The notes below the pieces were generated by a model, which saw nothing but the letters and a program-made list of their open reading frames with translations, was not told the origin of the DNA and did not search any database. A stretch of DNA of 7,542 nucleotides, taken from the NCBI GenBank assembly GCA_900555465.1, contig USLE01000050.1, positions 1-7,542 on the forward strand. The letters are read 5' to 3'. Source of the stretch: an uncultured Butyricicoccus sp. (GTDB taxonomy: Bacteria; Bacillota; Clostridia; Oscillospirales; Butyricicoccaceae). Positions 1 through 6,603 of the stretch are shown in pieces. The first letter of the stretch is position 1. Every line of letters begins with the position of its first letter. The position numbers and the translations under genes are program-made.

Positions 1-2004
1 CTGGAAGCCGTCGGTCAGCCCCTCCAGCAGGCCGGCGGCCTCTGTCGCGCTGACCTCCCCTGCATACCACGCAGCCGGGTTGATGCCCTCCATCACGGTC
101 TCCGCCTCCGGCAGTTCGCGCACGCGCGCGATGGTCGCGCAGACCTCGGCGGCGGTGATGGTCTCATCCGGACGGAATCTGCCGTCCGCGCCCTGCATCA
201 GCCCTTCCCCGGCGACCGTCTCGATAAAAGAGGCCGCCCAGTGGCTCCGGCTGACGTCGGCAAAGCCCGCGACCGCATCGCTGGCCGGGCGCTGATACGG
301 CGTCTGCAGGGCGATATAGCAGTCGCTGCTCTCGTCGATTACGTCCGCCAGCTGGTCAAAGGTGAGCAGATAGTTTTCCGTGTACGCGCTCTGCAGCTCG
401 CTCTCGTATTCATTGTAGTACCAGGTCACGCCCTCGGTGCTCATGCGCGGGAAGCTGTACAGATAGACCTCATGGGTATCCGGGAGCAGGCTGCGGACCG
501 TGTCCATATACCCGCTGACAAACAGGTCGGACATCTGGTACTGCTCGCCCGTATTGACGTCAAACGCAAGGCTGTTGTTCCAGACCGAGGCGCCCGCGCC
601 CTTGCCGCTGATGCAGCTCGCCCATACCACCAGCACCGAGCCCTCGAGCGAGGCGCCGTAGCCGCCCTCGAGCGCATCGTATTCCGCCGTCACCGACGGC
701 CCCTTGAGGAAGAAATTCCGGATCGCATCGTTGATCTGCTTCTGTACATCCGCGTCCGGCAGGCCGCTTATCTCCGGGAAGTCGACGTCCCAGCCGTGCG
801 CGGTGCCGTCCTCCTGATAGCCCATGAACTTTTCATAGTGCACGGTGTTCGCGGTGATGCCGCTGCTCAGGTCGAACGAGGTCGGCTGCTCGAACAGGAC
901 ATTGCCGTTTGACAGGTTGATATACCGCAGTTTGCCGTCCTGCGTCACGCGGACCACGTTTTCGCTCAGCAGCGTGGGGTTTTCCGCGTTTTCCAGGCTC
1001 GCGAAGTAGCCGCCGCTTGCGCGGAAGAAGATCAGGCGGCCGGTGGCCGTGCCGTGCCACGAAAGGCCGTAGCGCAATTCATTGAACCCGCCGACATAGC
1101 TCGGCGTGCGGTAGGAGATGTTGCCGTAGGCATCGACCGCGGAAACCGAGCCGTCCTCGCTGCGGGCCGCATACAGCCCCTCGCCCATGTAGGAGAGATA
1201 GTAGTAGGTCGGTTCGGTCAGCCAGCTGCCGCTGGTATCCATCAGGCCCCAGCGATTGACCTGCCGCGCCATCGCGACGCCGTCGTTGAACTCCGAGATG
1301 GTCTTATACAGGAAATCGGTCAAAAACGCGCTCTGCGAGAGCGAGTAAAGCGCCTGATTGGTGCCGTTGGAGAGCACGATCGTGTCCTCGCCGAAAATGG
1401 TCATGTAGGAGGGCGTAATGCCGCTCTCAAGGGTGTACAGGGTGCTGCCCGCGGTGTCGATCGCGAGATAGATGCCGTCCGTCGTCTGCACGAGCGCGCG
1501 GCCGCCGGAAAACGCGCCCGCATCCCGGAACTCGCCCGCAAAGGCAGGGCTGTCGTCCTCCTTTACATAGGAATACAGGCCGGACGCCGGGCTTTGGCAC
1601 AGCAGGATGCCGTCCTCAAAAAAGCCGACCGCACCCGCATACGAGCCGACCTGTTCGCCCTCGAGCGTGTAATACACGCTGTGGTCGCGGTAGCGGTAGG
1701 CGATCATCTCGTCGGAAAAATCCACCGAGACCGGGGAATCCGTGTACGGGACCACGAGATACCCCTCGCGGTTGATGACCGCGGTTTTCGCGCCGTCCTC
1801 GACCGCGGCGAGGCCGCATTCCGCAAACTCGCCCGCCTGCGTATAGACGAAGGGCAGCACGGTCCGGCCGGTCTCATCCAGATACCCGGCGCGGGTCACG
1901 CCGTCAATGTCCGTGCGCTCGACCGGGAAGATCGGCGACGCCGCTGATGCAAATATCAATGCAGAAAACGCCACAACAATGGCGCAGATTGTTTTTTTCA
2001 GCAT
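1..2004 (-). CDS. Exported WG-repeat / DUF3298-like / SLH-domain surface protein (C-terminus beyond window)
   Basis: The frame is open for 668 codons from ATG at 2004 to the left edge, with no stop, so the gene is 3'-truncated by the window. Residues 1-22 look like a signal peptide: MLKK, then a hydrophobic stretch, ending in an ASA/SAA cleavage-type site. Residues about 35-330 hold degenerate WG-type beta repeats (GYLDETGR at 40-47, RWGLMDTSGSWL at 251-262, followed by aromatic and GEGLYAAR segments). Residues about 400-555 resemble the DUF4163/DUF3298 module of RsiV- and PdaC-type proteins (QKQINDAIRNFF at 421-432, NSLAFDVNTGEQ then SDLF at 477-495). Residues 581-625 form an SLH domain (FADVSRSHWA, RFRPDETITAAE), and a second begins near 643. 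SLH domains bind pyruvylated wall polymers, so the protein is probably held on the cell surface. The ligand and function are unknown. The start is supported by AAGGATGG 7 nt upstream and a good promoter. Confidence 0.9.
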   Translation of the reverse strand, partial: MLKKTICAIVVAFSALIFASAASPIFPVERTDIDGVTRAGYLDETGRTVLPFVYTQAGEFAECGLAAVEDGAKTAVINREGYLVVPYTDSPVSVDFSDEMIAYRYRDHSVYYTLEGEQVGSYAGAVGFFEDGILLCQSPASGLYSYVKEDDSPAFAGEFRDAGAFSGGRALVQTTDGIYLAIDTAGSTLYTLESGITPSYMTIFGEDTIVLSNGTNQALYSLSQSAFLTDFLYKTISEFNDGVAMARQVNRWGLMDTSGSWLTEPTYYYLSYMGEGLYAARSEDGSVSAVDAYGNISYRTPSYVGGFNELRYGLSWHGTATGRLIFFRASGGYFASLENAENPTLLSENVVRVTQDGKLRYINLSNGNVLFEQPTSFDLSSGITANTVHYEKFMGYQEDGTAHGWDVDFPEISGLPDADVQKQINDAIRNFFLKGPSVTAEYDALEGGYGASLEGSVLVVWASCISGKGAGASVWNNSLAFDVNTGEQYQMSDLFVSGYMDTVRSLLPDTHEVYLYSFPRMSTEGVTWYYNEYESELQSAYTENYLLTFDQLADVIDESSDCYIALQTPYQRPASDAVAGFADVSRSHWAASFIETVAGEGLMQGADGRFRPDETITAAEVCATIARVRELPEAETVMEGINPAAWYAGEVSATEAAGLLEGLTDGFQ

Positions 2005-2036
2005 AGGCTTTCCATCCTTGTAAAATTCATAATTAA

Positions 2037-2065
2037 ATTATAGCGTTTCCTTCCATTTCCCACAA
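2037..2065 (-). promoter_or_regulatory. Sigma-A-type promoter of the SLH surface protein gene
   Basis: On the minus strand TTGTGG (2060-2065) and a perfect TATAAT (2037-2042) are separated by 17 nt. Transcription would start near 2030, giving a leader of about 25 nt that includes the AAGGATGG ribosome site at 2012-2019. The AT-rich block at the -10 stands out in this GC-rich genome. Confidence 0.75.
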
Positions 2066-2080
2066 TAGAAAGGAAGAAAG

Positions 2081-2116
2081 TGTAACAATCGTGACACAAG
2101 CGATTATAATGTTACA
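2081..2116 (-). promoter_or_regulatory. Operator-like cluster of TGTNAC half-sites upstream of the surface-protein promoter
   Basis: Reading the plus strand, TGTAAC (2081-2086) and GTGACA (2091-2096) form a 16-bp dyad with a 4-nt spacer and one mismatch. A further GTTACA at 2111-2116 is an exact inverted partner of the first half-site, and AATCG/CGATT extends that symmetry. The sites lie about 50-85 nt upstream of the predicted transcription start, a position typical of an activator. The cognate regulator is not identifiable. Confidence 0.35.
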
Positions 2117-2148
2117 TCTTTGTTTCATTCTCCTTTTCCACGGTCATC

Positions 2149-2205
2149 CATGTCTGACATGATTTTTTTCCGCTGCCAAATGCCCCCGGGCGCTCTGTGC
2201 CCGGG
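2149..2205. other. Two small dyads in the ricT / surface-protein spacer
   Basis: CATGTC-T-GACATG at 2149-2161 is a 13-nt palindrome. CCCGGGC (2185-2191) and GCCCGGG (2199-2205) form a 7-bp GC-rich stem with a 7-nt loop. Neither is directly followed by a convincing U-tract in the minus direction, so they are not called as terminators. They are the only other structure in the spacer between the terminator and the promoter. Confidence 0.35.
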
Positions 2206-2231
2206 AAACCGCCAAACCCGCCCGCACGCAT

Positions 2232-2275
2232 AAAAATATCCCCATTTCCACGTGGAAATGGGGATAACTTTTTTT
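2232..2275. terminator. Bidirectional intrinsic terminator after ricT
   Basis: Arms 2237-2250 and 2253-2266 are a perfect 14-bp inverted repeat around CG, making a 30-nt palindrome. On the minus strand the stem is followed by five U (2232-2236), suited to end the decarboxylase-darA-holB-ricT transcript. On the plus strand it is followed by seven U (2269-2275). The ricT stop codon (2274-2276) lies within the flanking A/T run. Confidence 0.9.
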
Positions 2276-3350
2276 ATGATTGTTCCGCCTGCCGGGTGGG
2301 CTGGCCGGATGCAGCGCCCTCACCCGAGGGCTTGCGGCGGCGGCGTCCGCCCCTGCGGCGACGGCGGCGCGGCGCGGCCGTGCCTTCCGCACTCTTTTCT
2401 GCCTCCGCAGCCTGCTCTGCGGCCTGCTCGCCGCCGGGCTGCTCGGCCTGCTCTTTGGCCGCGCGCTCGGCAGCCGCCTGCTCCTCGCGCTTGCGGCGCT
2501 CCTCGGCCATCGCGGCCTGATTGTGGCGGTTGCGGCACACGCCCTTGACCGTGCAGCAGTCCGCGCACTGGAACTCGGTCAGCGTGTGCTCCGGGCTGTC
2601 GTCCAGCTGCACCTTGCAGGTGCCGCGCAGCATCTGGGTGGAGATCACCTTGCCGCGGCCCTCGGGCGTATCGACCACGCTGCCCTGCTTGGGCGTGACC
2701 TTCTGCAGCTCGGCATAGGCCTCGTGCTCATACTTCAGGCAGCACATCAGCCTGCCGCACACGCCCGAGATCTTCGCCGGGTTGAGCGACAGGTTCTGGT
2801 CCTTTGCCATGTTGATGGACACCGGATGGAAGTCGTCCAGATACGAGCAGCAGCACAGCTCGCGCCCGCAGGTGCCCAGCCCGCCGATCATCTTCGCTTC
2901 GTCGCGCACGCCGATCTGGCGCAGCTCGATGCGCGTGCGGAAGATGCCCGCGAGGTCCTTGACCAGCTCGCGGAAGTCCACGCGGCCGTCCGCGGTGAAG
3001 TAAAACAGCATTTTGTTCATGTCAAAGGTACATTCTGCGGTCACAAGGTTCATTTCCAGCCCGCGCTCCTCGATCTTGCGCTTGCACACGATGAACGCCT
3101 CATCCGCGCGCTTTTTGTTGCGCTCGAGCGTTTTCCGGTCCGCGTCGGTCGCAATGCGCACCATGCGCCGGAGCGGCTGCACGACCGACTGCTCGGGAAC
3201 CTCGGTGTTGCCCTGCACGCAGCTGCCGTATTCCAGCCCGCGCGCGGTCTCCACGATCACGCCCGTGCCCACAGGCACCTGTACGTCCTGCGGGTCAAAA
3301 TAATACATTTTCCCGCCCGTTTTGAAACGGACTCCGATAATGGTCGTCAA
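2274..3350 (-). CDS. ricT: Regulatory iron-sulfur-containing complex subunit RicT (PSP1/YaaT family)
   Basis: RicT is one of three Y-complex proteins (RicA, RicF, RicT) that in B. subtilis bind Fe-S clusters and assist RNase Y in mRNA maturation, affecting sporulation, competence and biofilm formation. The PSP1-type core is clear: GVRFK near the start, and cysteine clusters CGRELCCC (161-168), CGRLMCCLKYE (198-208) and CADCC...C (262-272), with GGLGTCGRE and SGVCGRLMCC as hallmarks. The 358 residues exceed the roughly 275 of the B. subtilis protein. The excess is a tail from about 275: a charged Ala/Glu/Lys/Arg-rich, probably helical stretch (275-325), then an arginine cluster (328-340). The start is TTG; an in-frame TAG just upstream and an AGGAGG 8 nt away leave little alternative. 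It lies 17 nt after holB and is the last gene of the operon. Confidence 0.95.
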   Translation of the reverse strand: MTTIIGVRFKTGGKMYYFDPQDVQVPVGTGVIVETARGLEYGSCVQGNTEVPEQSVVQPLRRMVRIATDADRKTLERNKKRADEAFIVCKRKIEERGLEMNLVTAECTFDMNKMLFYFTADGRVDFRELVKDLAGIFRTRIELRQIGVRDEAKMIGGLGTCGRELCCCSYLDDFHPVSINMAKDQNLSLNPAKISGVCGRLMCCLKYEHEAYAELQKVTPKQGSVVDTPEGRGKVISTQMLRGTCKVQLDDSPEHTLTEFQCADCCTVKGVCRNRHNQAAMAEERRKREEQAAAERAAKEQAEQPGGEQAAEQAAEAEKSAEGTAAPRRRRRRGGRRRRKPSGEGAASGQPTRQAEQS

Positions 3351-3358
3351 ATATGGCT

Positions 3359-3364
3359 CCTCCT
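3359..3364 (-). promoter_or_regulatory. Ribosome binding site that fixes the TTG start of ricT
   Basis: A perfect AGGAGG lies 8 nt before the TTG codon at 3348-3350. An in-frame TAG overlaps this site, so no start further upstream is possible. The next in-frame ATG would remove the conserved GVRFK segment. Confidence 0.85.
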
Positions 3365-3367
3365 ATA

Positions 3368-4246
3368 TTAAAGAAAACAGATGCGGTAGATATCGCCCGT
3401 TAGGGCGCAGGTGACAGCCGCGCCCGCCGCATTGCGCGAGACGCGGTCGATCAGCTCCTCTGTAAAATCATAACATACCAGCAGCCGCCCGGCGGATACC
3501 GTTCGGGAGAGCGCCAGCGTCTGCTCGCGCAGCGCGGCCTGCAGGGGCGCCTGCTTTAGCCCGTTGGCAGAAAACACCGCATCGCGCAGCGCGGTCTGCA
3601 AAATGCGCAGCATACCGAGCAGCGTGCGGCGCGGGACCTTCTCGAGCGCGAGCGCGGCGAGCATCATGCGGTCCTCCCGCTGCGCGGCGACCGCCGCGAG
3701 ATAGGGCGCGAGCAGGGCTGCGACCTCCTCGTCGGACACCGCCTCGTGCGGCGGCTCGAGCGCGAATTTGGTGCAGCGCGAGCGCACGGTCTGCAGCAGC
3801 GCGTCCGGCTGCTCGGCGGTCAGGATGAAAAACGCATAGGCCGGCGGTTCCTCCAGCTCCTTGAGCAGCGCGTTCTGCGCCATCGGGTTTAAGTTCTGCG
3901 CGTGGCGGATGATGGTCACGCGGCGCGCGCCGTCGTTCGGGATGATGGCGTTTTCCGCCTTGATGCGGCGCGCCAGATCGACTTTGAGCTCATTTTCGCC
4001 CTCGTCGATCACGGTCAGGTCGGGGTGCACGCCCTGCTCGACCTTGCGGCAGGCAAGGCATGTCCCGCAGGGGCGTTTTCCCGGGCTTTCGCAGAGAATG
4101 CCCGCGGCGAGCACGGCGGACAGGGCTTCCAGCCCCGCGCTGTCGTCTCCCGAGAGCAGGACGGTCTGCGGAAAGCGGCCGGACAGCGCGTTTTGCAGGC
4201 TCGCCTTGAGCGCCGCGTTGCCCGGCAGAGTGTCAAACGAGATCAA
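3368..4246 (-). CDS. holB: DNA polymerase III subunit delta'
   Basis: Delta' is a non-ATPase arm of the clamp loader that places the beta clamp on primed DNA. The 292 residues follow the family layout. A degenerate P-loop LLSGDDSAG (30-38) lacks the GKT of DnaX, as expected for delta'. A zinc knuckle is formed by Cys52, Cys60, Cys63 and Cys66. NPMAQNALLKELEEPP (120-135) is the conserved sensor region, and RSRC (155-158) is the arginine-finger SRC motif. The C-terminal third is helical and divergent, as usual for the collar. The start is TTG: an in-frame TGA at 4253-4255 rules out earlier starts, and the TTG overlaps the darA stop as TTGA. There is no clear Shine-Dalgarno sequence, so translation is probably coupled to darA. 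Confidence 0.95.
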   Translation of the reverse strand: MISFDTLPGNAALKASLQNALSGRFPQTVLLSGDDSAGLEALSAVLAAGILCESPGKRPCGTCLACRKVEQGVHPDLTVIDEGENELKVDLARRIKAENAIIPNDGARRVTIIRHAQNLNPMAQNALLKELEEPPAYAFFILTAEQPDALLQTVRSRCTKFALEPPHEAVSDEEVAALLAPYLAAVAAQREDRMMLAALALEKVPRRTLLGMLRILQTALRDAVFSANGLKQAPLQAALREQTLALSRTVSAGRLLVCYDFTEELIDRVSRNAAGAAVTCALTGDIYRICFL

Positions 4247-4566
4247 AGCTTTTCAAAGCGCTCGACATTGAGCACGAACACGGTCGCGCCGCCCACATCG
4301 ACCTGCACGGGCGTGGACGGGAACAGTCCCATGCCGAGCTCGGCCGTGGTCGGGACGATCTGCTTGCGCGAGGAGGAATGCTCGCGGATGATGTCGAAGC
4401 ATTCGTCCAGCTTGGACTCGTCCAGACCGATCAGGATGGTGACGTTGCCGGCCTTGAGAAAGCCGCCGGTCGTCGCCAGCTTGGTGATCTGGAAGCCGGA
4501 TTTCATCAGGTTATTGATCACGTCCTGTGCATCATCGTAATTGATGATCGCAAGTACCATTTTCAT
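4243..4566 (-). CDS. darA: Cyclic-di-AMP receptor, PII-like DarA/PstA family
   Basis: This is a 107-residue trimeric PII-like protein that binds cyclic-di-AMP; its downstream partner is generally unknown. The family signatures are plain: TKLATTGGFLKAGN at 28-41, which shapes part of the nucleotide site, and VGGATVFVLNVERF at 91-104 near the C-terminus, both nearly matching the B. subtilis YaaQ/DarA protein as I recall it. The loop at about 63-85, where the family varies most, is SSSRKQIVPTTAELGMG and similar. The ATG at 4566 is chosen because GGGGG (4576-4580) lies 9 nt upstream; a second ATG two codons on is possible. It starts 24 nt after the decarboxylase gene and overlaps holB by 4 nt, so it belongs to the same transcript. 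B. subtilis has the same neighbour order, though with yaaR between darA and holB. Confidence 0.95.
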   Translation of the reverse strand: MKMVLAIINYDDAQDVINNLMKSGFQITKLATTGGFLKAGNVTILIGLDESKLDECFDIIREHSSSRKQIVPTTAELGMGLFPSTPVQVDVGGATVFVLNVERFEKL

Positions 4567-4590
4567 AACATAGTTCCCCCTTTTGGTGGC

Positions 4591-6030
4591 TCACGAAATC
4601 ACAACCGTGATTTCGCTGATATCATTGTACCATCTTTCACGGATAAGTTCAATGTGCGCCCGGGTAATTTTCTCACCCGGCCAGAGCAGCGGCACACCGG
4701 GCGGATAGGGCGTGACCGGCCGCGCGCAGACTAAATTTTCGGCCGCGGCAGGCTCCACCCGGCCGGTCTGCGAGAACCACGCATCGCGCACGCGCATGAC
4801 GCGCTCGGCAGCCGGGAAGGGCGCGGCGGGCGCGGACATGAGCGTCTCGCGGCGGCGGCGCGAAATGTGGCGCAGGCCGCGGCGCAGCCGGTGCACCGCG
4901 CCTGCGGTGTCCGCGCCGGTCAGGATGAACACCGCGTTGCGGTCGTCCGCCATCTCGCAGGCAACGCCCGCCTCGCTCCACAGCATATCCGCCAGCTGGT
5001 GGCCGGTCGCGTCCGTGCCCGCAGTGCACACGGTCAGGCGGCAGGGGTCGAGCGCGGGGAAATACTCGTGTGTCAGGGGAATAAAGCCCGTGCGCCGCGC
5101 GATGTACTCGCGCAGCTCGCCGCAGGTCTCCGCCGCGCGGCGGTAGGCGGCGCGGCCCGGGCCTTCGGTATAGGCGCGGGCGAGGTCGATGGACGCCATG
5201 ATCGGGTAAGACGGGCTGGAGGTGCCGAACAGGGCGGTATTTTCGCGCAGCGCGCGCTTATCCACCCCCGCGCCGCACAGGACGACCGCGCCCTGTCCCA
5301 GGCAGGGCAGGGTTTTGTGCATGGACAGCACCGCCAGATCCGCGCCCTGCGCGACCGGTGCGGGCAGGCCGACCGCCGGGAAATGCGCGCCGTGCGCCGC
5401 GTCCACGAGCAGGTGCTTGTCAAACGCGCGGCACAGGTCGGCGAGCGCCGGGATGTCGCGCTGCACGCCGTAATAGGTCGGCGAGGTGATGAGCACGGCC
5501 CTGATATCCGGGTGGTCGATCAGCTGGCGCTCGATCGCGTCCTTCGGCAGCTCGCCCGACACCGCGAACGGCTCGATGAGCGGCGCGGAGACAAAGTAGG
5601 GCGTGATATCGAGCAGCGCGCAGGCGTGGCACACGGATTTGTGGCACTCGCGGTCGAGCAGCACGCTGCCGCCCCGGCCGACCGCGGTGGCGAGCATGGC
5701 CATGATGCCCTGTGTCGACCCGCCGGTGAGGAAAAAGCAGTCGGAGGCGCAGAAATAAAGCGCCGCGGCGACCTCCGCGTCGCGGATCGGGCCTTCCCCG
5801 GTGTAAAGGTTGCCTGTGCCGTAGGTTTCGGTGAAGTCGATGGCGAAAATCTCGGCATAGGTATTGAACAGCGGCTCGCCCTTGTGTCCGGGCATGTGAA
5901 AGCGCGCAGAGTCGCCCGTGGCGAGCAACTGGAGCGCGTGGAACAGCGGCGCGTTCGTGAACGGCAGCAGCCGGTTGATCTGCCGGTGGGTCAGCTGGGT
6001 GCGCTGGGGCGGCAGCTTGCGTCGGACCAT
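4591..6030 (-). CDS. Orn/Lys/Arg decarboxylase-family PLP enzyme (YaaO-like)
   Basis: This is a fold-type I PLP enzyme of the group III basic amino acid decarboxylases, which turn lysine, ornithine or arginine into cadaverine, putrescine or agmatine. The substrate cannot be read from the sequence. Of 479 residues, HMPGHKG (45-51) is the family N-terminal motif, TETYGTGNLY (67-76) and GGSTQGIM (103-110) follow, VDAAHGAH (209-216) carries the cofactor Asp210 and His213, and SMHKTLPCLGQG (236-247) holds the Schiff-base Lys239. PYPPGVPLLWPGE (441-453) is the typical C-terminal segment. The protein lacks the N-terminal wing domain of the large inducible E. coli enzymes, like B. subtilis YaaO/SpeA. 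The frame stays open to 6201, but ATG 6030 is chosen because AAAGGAGG lies 8 nt upstream and the promoter lies inside the longer frame. It is the first gene of the operon, 24 nt ahead of darA. Confidence 0.9.
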   Translation of the reverse strand: MVRRKLPPQRTQLTHRQINRLLPFTNAPLFHALQLLATGDSARFHMPGHKGEPLFNTYAEIFAIDFTETYGTGNLYTGEGPIRDAEVAAALYFCASDCFFLTGGSTQGIMAMLATAVGRGGSVLLDRECHKSVCHACALLDITPYFVSAPLIEPFAVSGELPKDAIERQLIDHPDIRAVLITSPTYYGVQRDIPALADLCRAFDKHLLVDAAHGAHFPAVGLPAPVAQGADLAVLSMHKTLPCLGQGAVVLCGAGVDKRALRENTALFGTSSPSYPIMASIDLARAYTEGPGRAAYRRAAETCGELREYIARRTGFIPLTHEYFPALDPCRLTVCTAGTDATGHQLADMLWSEAGVACEMADDRNAVFILTGADTAGAVHRLRRGLRHISRRRRETLMSAPAAPFPAAERVMRVRDAWFSQTGRVEPAAAENLVCARPVTPYPPGVPLLWPGEKITRAHIELIRERWYNDISEITVVIS

Positions 6031-6038
6031 GTGCGCAG

Positions 6039-6046
6039 CCTCCTTT
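6039..6046 (-). promoter_or_regulatory. Ribosome binding site that fixes the decarboxylase start
   Basis: AAAGGAGG is placed 8 nt before ATG 6030. The longer upstream frame would run through the promoter elements and adds residues with no family similarity. Confidence 0.85.
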
Positions 6047-6069
6047 CCATACGGTGGATATGATGAAAT

Positions 6070-6099
6070 AGTATACCACATCGGGCGGCGAAGTTGCAA
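6070..6099 (-). promoter_or_regulatory. Extended -10 promoter of the decarboxylase-darA-holB-ricT operon
   Basis: On the minus strand TTGCAA (6094-6099) is followed after 18 nt by TATACT (6070-6075), preceded by TGG, which makes an extended -10. The predicted transcription start near 6063 leaves a leader of about 33 nt. No further promoter is obvious before the terminator at 2232-2275, so the four genes are probably one transcript of about 3.8 kb. Confidence 0.7.
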
Positions 6100-6135
6100 A
6101 CCAAGCCTGCCGCCGGGCGGAGGGGGCATTTGTAG

Positions 6136-6164
6136 TTTATACTGTAAGGGCGCGATAAGGTGAA
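6136..6164 (-). promoter_or_regulatory. Possible second promoter at the outer edge of the left repeat arm
   Basis: TTCACC (6159-6164) and TATAAA (6136-6141) on the minus strand are 17 nt apart and point out of the repeat towards the decarboxylase operon. The -35 lies inside the repeated sequence and the -10 in unique flank. The match is modest; the right arm has no equivalent -10. Confidence 0.3.
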
Positions 6165-6210
6165 TTGCCGCGCAGCGGCAAGAGAGGCTGGCCTGGGCCA
6201 CGACTCGGCG
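6144..6210 (+). repeat. Left arm of a long inverted repeat
   Basis: Positions 6157-6204 are a perfect 48-bp inverted match to 6612-6659. With a few one-base differences the match extends to about 67 bp (6144-6210 against 6604-6670). Each arm contains its own 7-bp stem, TTGCCGC/GCGGCAA around GCA (6165-6181 here). I see no target-site duplication outside the arms and no transposase inside. Confidence 0.85.
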
Positions 6211-6373
6211 GCCCTTTTGCCCTTTGTTTGTGCCGCTGGCGCGAATTTACCATGCTGCTTGTTCCTAACGGCGTATTCGCGGCTGTGCGCCGCAGGCAGG
6301 ATGCCTGAAAGGCGGACAGGTGTCGCCCGCGCTTCACGGGCTGAAATTGTGGCCTACGCGGCCACACTGCGGG

Positions 6374-6399
6374 CAAGAGGGGGTCTTGACCCCCTCTTG
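6374..6399. repeat. 11-bp perfect hairpin inside the inverted-repeat element
   Basis: CAAGAGGGGGT (6374-6384) and its exact complement (6389-6399) are separated by four bases. No U-tract follows in either direction, so a terminator role is unlikely. Its outer bases CAAGAGG/CCTCTTG recur at the ends of the hairpin at 6779-6817, suggesting a related repeated hairpin. Confidence 0.65.
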
Positions 6400-6440
6400 T
6401 CAATCACCCCCGCCGGGGGATGTTCGCGGATGCCCGCGAC

Positions 6441-6485
6441 CGCAAACAAATTTTATCCACATTCTGTGGAAAAATTTGATTTGCG
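6441..6485. repeat. AT-rich imperfect palindrome containing two facing DnaA-box-like sequences
   Basis: The 45-nt segment runs from CGCAAAC to ATTTGCG and is symmetric around TTC (6462-6464), with one single-base offset in each arm. TTATCCACA (6453-6461, plus) equals the DnaA-box consensus, and TTTTCCACA (6465-6473, minus) is a close variant; they face each other 3 nt apart. It is an AT-rich island inside GC-rich repeat sequence. Confidence 0.6.
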
Positions 6486-6603
6486 ATAACGTCGCGGCGG
6501 TAGGGTTTTGCGCCTGACCCCGGGGGGCGGGGGTGCTGACGATGTGAGGCCCTCGCCTGTTGTTTCCATGAAGGCGACGCTCCGGCCGGGTGCCAAATTG
6601 GGC

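Noticed and set aside
241..912. Long plus-strand frames opposite the surface protein gene (also 1054-1947)
   Set aside because: They are antisense shadows in GC-rich codons, rich in Arg, Ala and Val with no domain signal. The minus frame has a signal peptide, SLH motifs, a promoter and a ribosome site.
5259..5267. TTATCCACC, an 8/9 DnaA-box match
   Set aside because: It lies inside the decarboxylase coding sequence, with no neighbouring boxes or AT-rich tract; chance is sufficient.
4867..6063. 398-codon plus-strand frame opposite the decarboxylase gene
   Set aside because: It is antisense to a clear PLP enzyme with all motifs in order, and its product is a compositionally biased Arg/Ala/Val-rich sequence.
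6031..6201. N-terminal extension of the decarboxylase to an upstream ATG at 6201
   Set aside because: It would run through the promoter and the AAAGGAGG site and adds no family-like sequence; ATG 6030 with ideal spacing is preferred.
6374..6399. Perfect hairpin as a terminator
   Set aside because: No U-tract follows on either strand, unlike the terminators at 2232-2275 and 6887-6915.
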